The position numbers and the translations under genes are program-made. Source: Methanobacteriota archaeon (GTDB lineage Archaea > Halobacteriota > Methanomicrobia > Methanomicrobiales > Methanomicrobiaceae). Taken from it: DNA of 64,000 bases. Under the pieces are notes generated by a model, which was not told where the DNA came from, searched no databases, and saw only the letters and a list, made by a program, of their open reading frames with translations. Positions 62,519-64,000 of this stretch are shown piece after piece (the first letter of the stretch is position 1; each line of letters starts with the position of its first letter). The stretch covers positions 1-64,000 of the forward strand of contig JAENYT010000002.1 of assembly GCA_016841665.1 (NCBI GenBank), written 5' to 3'.

Positions 62519-63437
62519 CTACGAGAGATTCTGCTTCAACCTGCTCGGCCAAAGAATGAAGAAAAAGCGGGCTGACCATCTCAACCTGCGCAATGATATG
62601 CTGGGTGCGAGGATGAAAACCCCCTTTGAAGCATATCTCTCGACAGCGTACGTCTCCTCGGTGATCGTCGGGCTTCTCTTCGCCCTCATCATCGGTCTGG
62701 TCAGCTGGATCCTTCGCATCCCCGAGATGATCACCTATAAGGGAGCCCTCCCCGCGAGCATCGTGGCGCTTTCCGACTACCGTCTTGCCGTCGGGACACT
62801 GGCGCTCACCATCTTCTCCCTCCTTGTATTCGGGGGCATCACCTACGCCATCTTTTTGATCTATCCGGGTATTCTGGCCGGCGAACGCCGAAGAAATATC
62901 GATGCTACGCTTCCCTATGCGATCAATTATGTGACTGCCATGTCGACTGCGGGCATCACCCCTGCCGAGGTATTCCGCCTGCTGGGCCAGAGCAGCATTT
63001 ACGGTGAGAGCGCCGTGGAGGCTCGATTTATCTCCCGGGAAATCGATATTTTTGGAAAAGATCTCATTGAAGCGCTGAGAATCGTCGGCACCTACACGCC
63101 GAGTTTGCGGATGAAGGATTTCCTGCAGGGGGCGATGGCAAGCATCTCCAGCGGCAGTAATCTCACCAAGTACTTCAGGACCAAGGCTGAGCAGTACTCT
63201 CTGGAAAACCGGCAGATGCAGAAGACGTTCCTTGAAACGCTCGGCCTTATCGCAGAGTCCTACGTGACCGCACTGGTGGCGGGAACCCTCTTTCTGATCA
63301 TTCTCCAGTCGATCATGTCCTCCATCAGTTCGTCAGGCGGCGATCCGATGCTCCTCTATGCGGTGATCTACGGTATCGTGCCGCTGGGGAGTGTCATGTT
63401 CATCATCCTGATCAGCTCCATGACCCCGGAGGTGTGA
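62511..63437 (+). CDS. Type II secretion F / TadC-like membrane protein
   Basis: A 308-residue pilus assembly platform protein: membrane segments near 45-70, 85-120 and at the C-terminus (VTALVAGTLFLIILQSIM, VIYGIVPLGSVMFIILISSM), with the conserved T2SSF cytoplasmic motif AMSTAGITPAEVFRLLG. It overlaps the ATPase stop by 8 bp; GGAGTGA precedes the ATG. Confidence 0.88.
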   Translation: MNSYERFCFNLLGQRMKKKRADHLNLRNDMLGARMKTPFEAYLSTAYVSSVIVGLLFALIIGLVSWILRIPEMITYKGALPASIVALSDYRLAVGTLALTIFSLLVFGGITYAIFLIYPGILAGERRRNIDATLPYAINYVTAMSTAGITPAEVFRLLGQSSIYGESAVEARFISREIDIFGKDLIEALRIVGTYTPSLRMKDFLQGAMASISSGSNLTKYFRTKAEQYSLENRQMQKTFLETLGLIAESYVTALVAGTLFLIILQSIMSSISSSGGDPMLLYAVIYGIVPLGSVMFIILISSMTPEV

Positions 63438-63438
63438 A

Positions 63439-64000
63439 ATGAAGTCAGGGAAAATTTTCGGTGATTTTCTGAACCGCAGTGGGTATCGCAGAGACGATAT
63501 CGACGTGGCTCAGCTGGACGCGTATGAAAAGAAACAGAAAGACATCCTCGACAAGATCGAGCATCAGCGCAAGAACCGCATCGGGGTGAACCGGTTGAAA
63601 GCACATCCCGTCGAGGTGCTCACCGAGCAGCCCGTCAACATCCTCATCGCCTCGCTCCCTCTTGCATTCCTGATCCTTATCCTGGGATTCTTCTTTTTGA
63701 TCACCCAGTACGGGGTGCAGGTCCTGTTTTCGTCGACGCTCTTCGACGACGTCTTCCTGCTGGCGATCCTCGTGGGCGTAGTTCCGCTGGCGTTTCTGGA
63801 TCTCAAGGAATCAAGACGGAGAAAGAGCATCGAGCAGTCGTTGCCGAACTTCTTCCGCGACGTTGCAGGGATGAACGAGAGTGGTATGACGCTCCCCAAT
63901 GCCATTTCCATCGTCTCGCAGGGCGAGTACGGCACCCTGACGCCATATATCAAGCAGCTCAACAACGAGATGTCGTGGAATGTCCCCTTTGTCGATGCAA
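63439..64000 (+). CDS. Second TadC/FlaJ-like membrane protein (3' end beyond window)
   Basis: Partial, about 187 residues seen. It begins MKSGKIFGDFLNRSGYRR, has two membrane helices (around residues 68-90 and 97-118), then the T2SSF motif region EQSLPNFFRDVAGMNESGMTLPNAI. GGAGGTG lies 4 nt before the ATG. With the preceding gene it gives the two-platform plan seen in several archaeal pilus systems. Confidence 0.88.
   Translation, partial: MKSGKIFGDFLNRSGYRRDDIDVAQLDAYEKKQKDILDKIEHQRKNRIGVNRLKAHPVEVLTEQPVNILIASLPLAFLILILGFFFLITQYGVQVLFSSTLFDDVFLLAILVGVVPLAFLDLKESRRRKSIEQSLPNFFRDVAGMNESGMTLPNAISIVSQGEYGTLTPYIKQLNNEMSWNVPFVDA

Overview
The window is archaeal and almost certainly from a hydrogenotrophic methanogen of the order Methanomicrobiales; the genus is not resolved. 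The evidence is an archaeal primase small subunit, sn-glycerol-1-phosphate dehydrogenase (the archaeal lipid marker), a thermosome subunit, archaeal-type ProRS, MetRS and LeuRS, pyruvoyl arginine decarboxylase, a PIN-PilT-KH ATPase, several families typical of methanogens (UPF0058, UPF0179, DUF63, DUF473, DUF2769, DUF5611), an F420-non-reducing-type [NiFe] hydrogenase, and TATA-box promoters with many apparently leaderless starts. The DNA is GC-rich with AT-rich promoters.

Layout. 1-8.8 kb is housekeeping: a UPF0058-elp3-priS operon (priS runs off the left edge), an ADP-ribosylglycohydrolase, egsA-UPF0179 divergent from DUF63-SpoIIM-like-proS, and pdaD with a zinc-ribbon gene. 9.2-16.3 kb holds a DOMON lipoprotein, ferritin, a disulfide-reductase-like flavoprotein, the two-gene 2-oxoacid:ferredoxin oxidoreductase korAB, a membrane protein and a small lipoprotein. 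16.5-25 kb holds a GT39-like membrane protein with a flavin-biosynthesis reductase, a PAS histidine kinase with a receiver-only regulator, a CBS protein and three exported proteins (dienelactone hydrolase, PKD protein, HEXXH peptidase). 25-33.9 kb has a thermosome subunit with a palindrome over its predicted start site, an orphan betaine-binding lipoprotein, Ku, an APC permease, a second histidine kinase and two decayed loci (a frameshifted methyltransferase and a glycosyltransferase/TPR remnant).

34-39.8 kb contains amt-glnK behind an NrpR-type operator, a metallo-beta-lactamase domain joined to half of a DUF475 membrane domain, and a sulfur-transfer operon tusA-dsrE-nifS-nifU. The NifS protein keeps its active-site Cys loop but has lost the PLP lysine and other cofactor residues. 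40-51.4 kb is housekeeping again: tRNA-Phe, a DHH phosphoesterase, a PEBP-like protein, metG, tRNA-Arg, DUF473-PAC2, DUF5611, leuS, the PIN-PilT-KH ATPase and hisI.

51.4-64 kb is the most unusual region. A leftward group (prepilin peptidase; a fusion protein with a roadblock-like C-terminus; a stand-alone Roadblock/LC7 protein; a 74-residue protein; a HAMP-only membrane protein) faces a rightward group (ferredoxin, V4R-like protein, [NiFe]-hydrogenase small and large subunits, a second Roadblock/LC7 protein and a second roadblock-like fusion). After a gap comes a type IV pilus-like assembly operon (accessory protein, secretion ATPase with a long acidic N-terminus, two TadC/FlaJ-like membrane proteins, the last cut by the window edge). 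I infer a hydrogenase/redox module tied to Roadblock-based signalling and perhaps to surface-structure assembly. This is the main candidate for an undescribed system, with the PLP-less NifS sulfur relay second.
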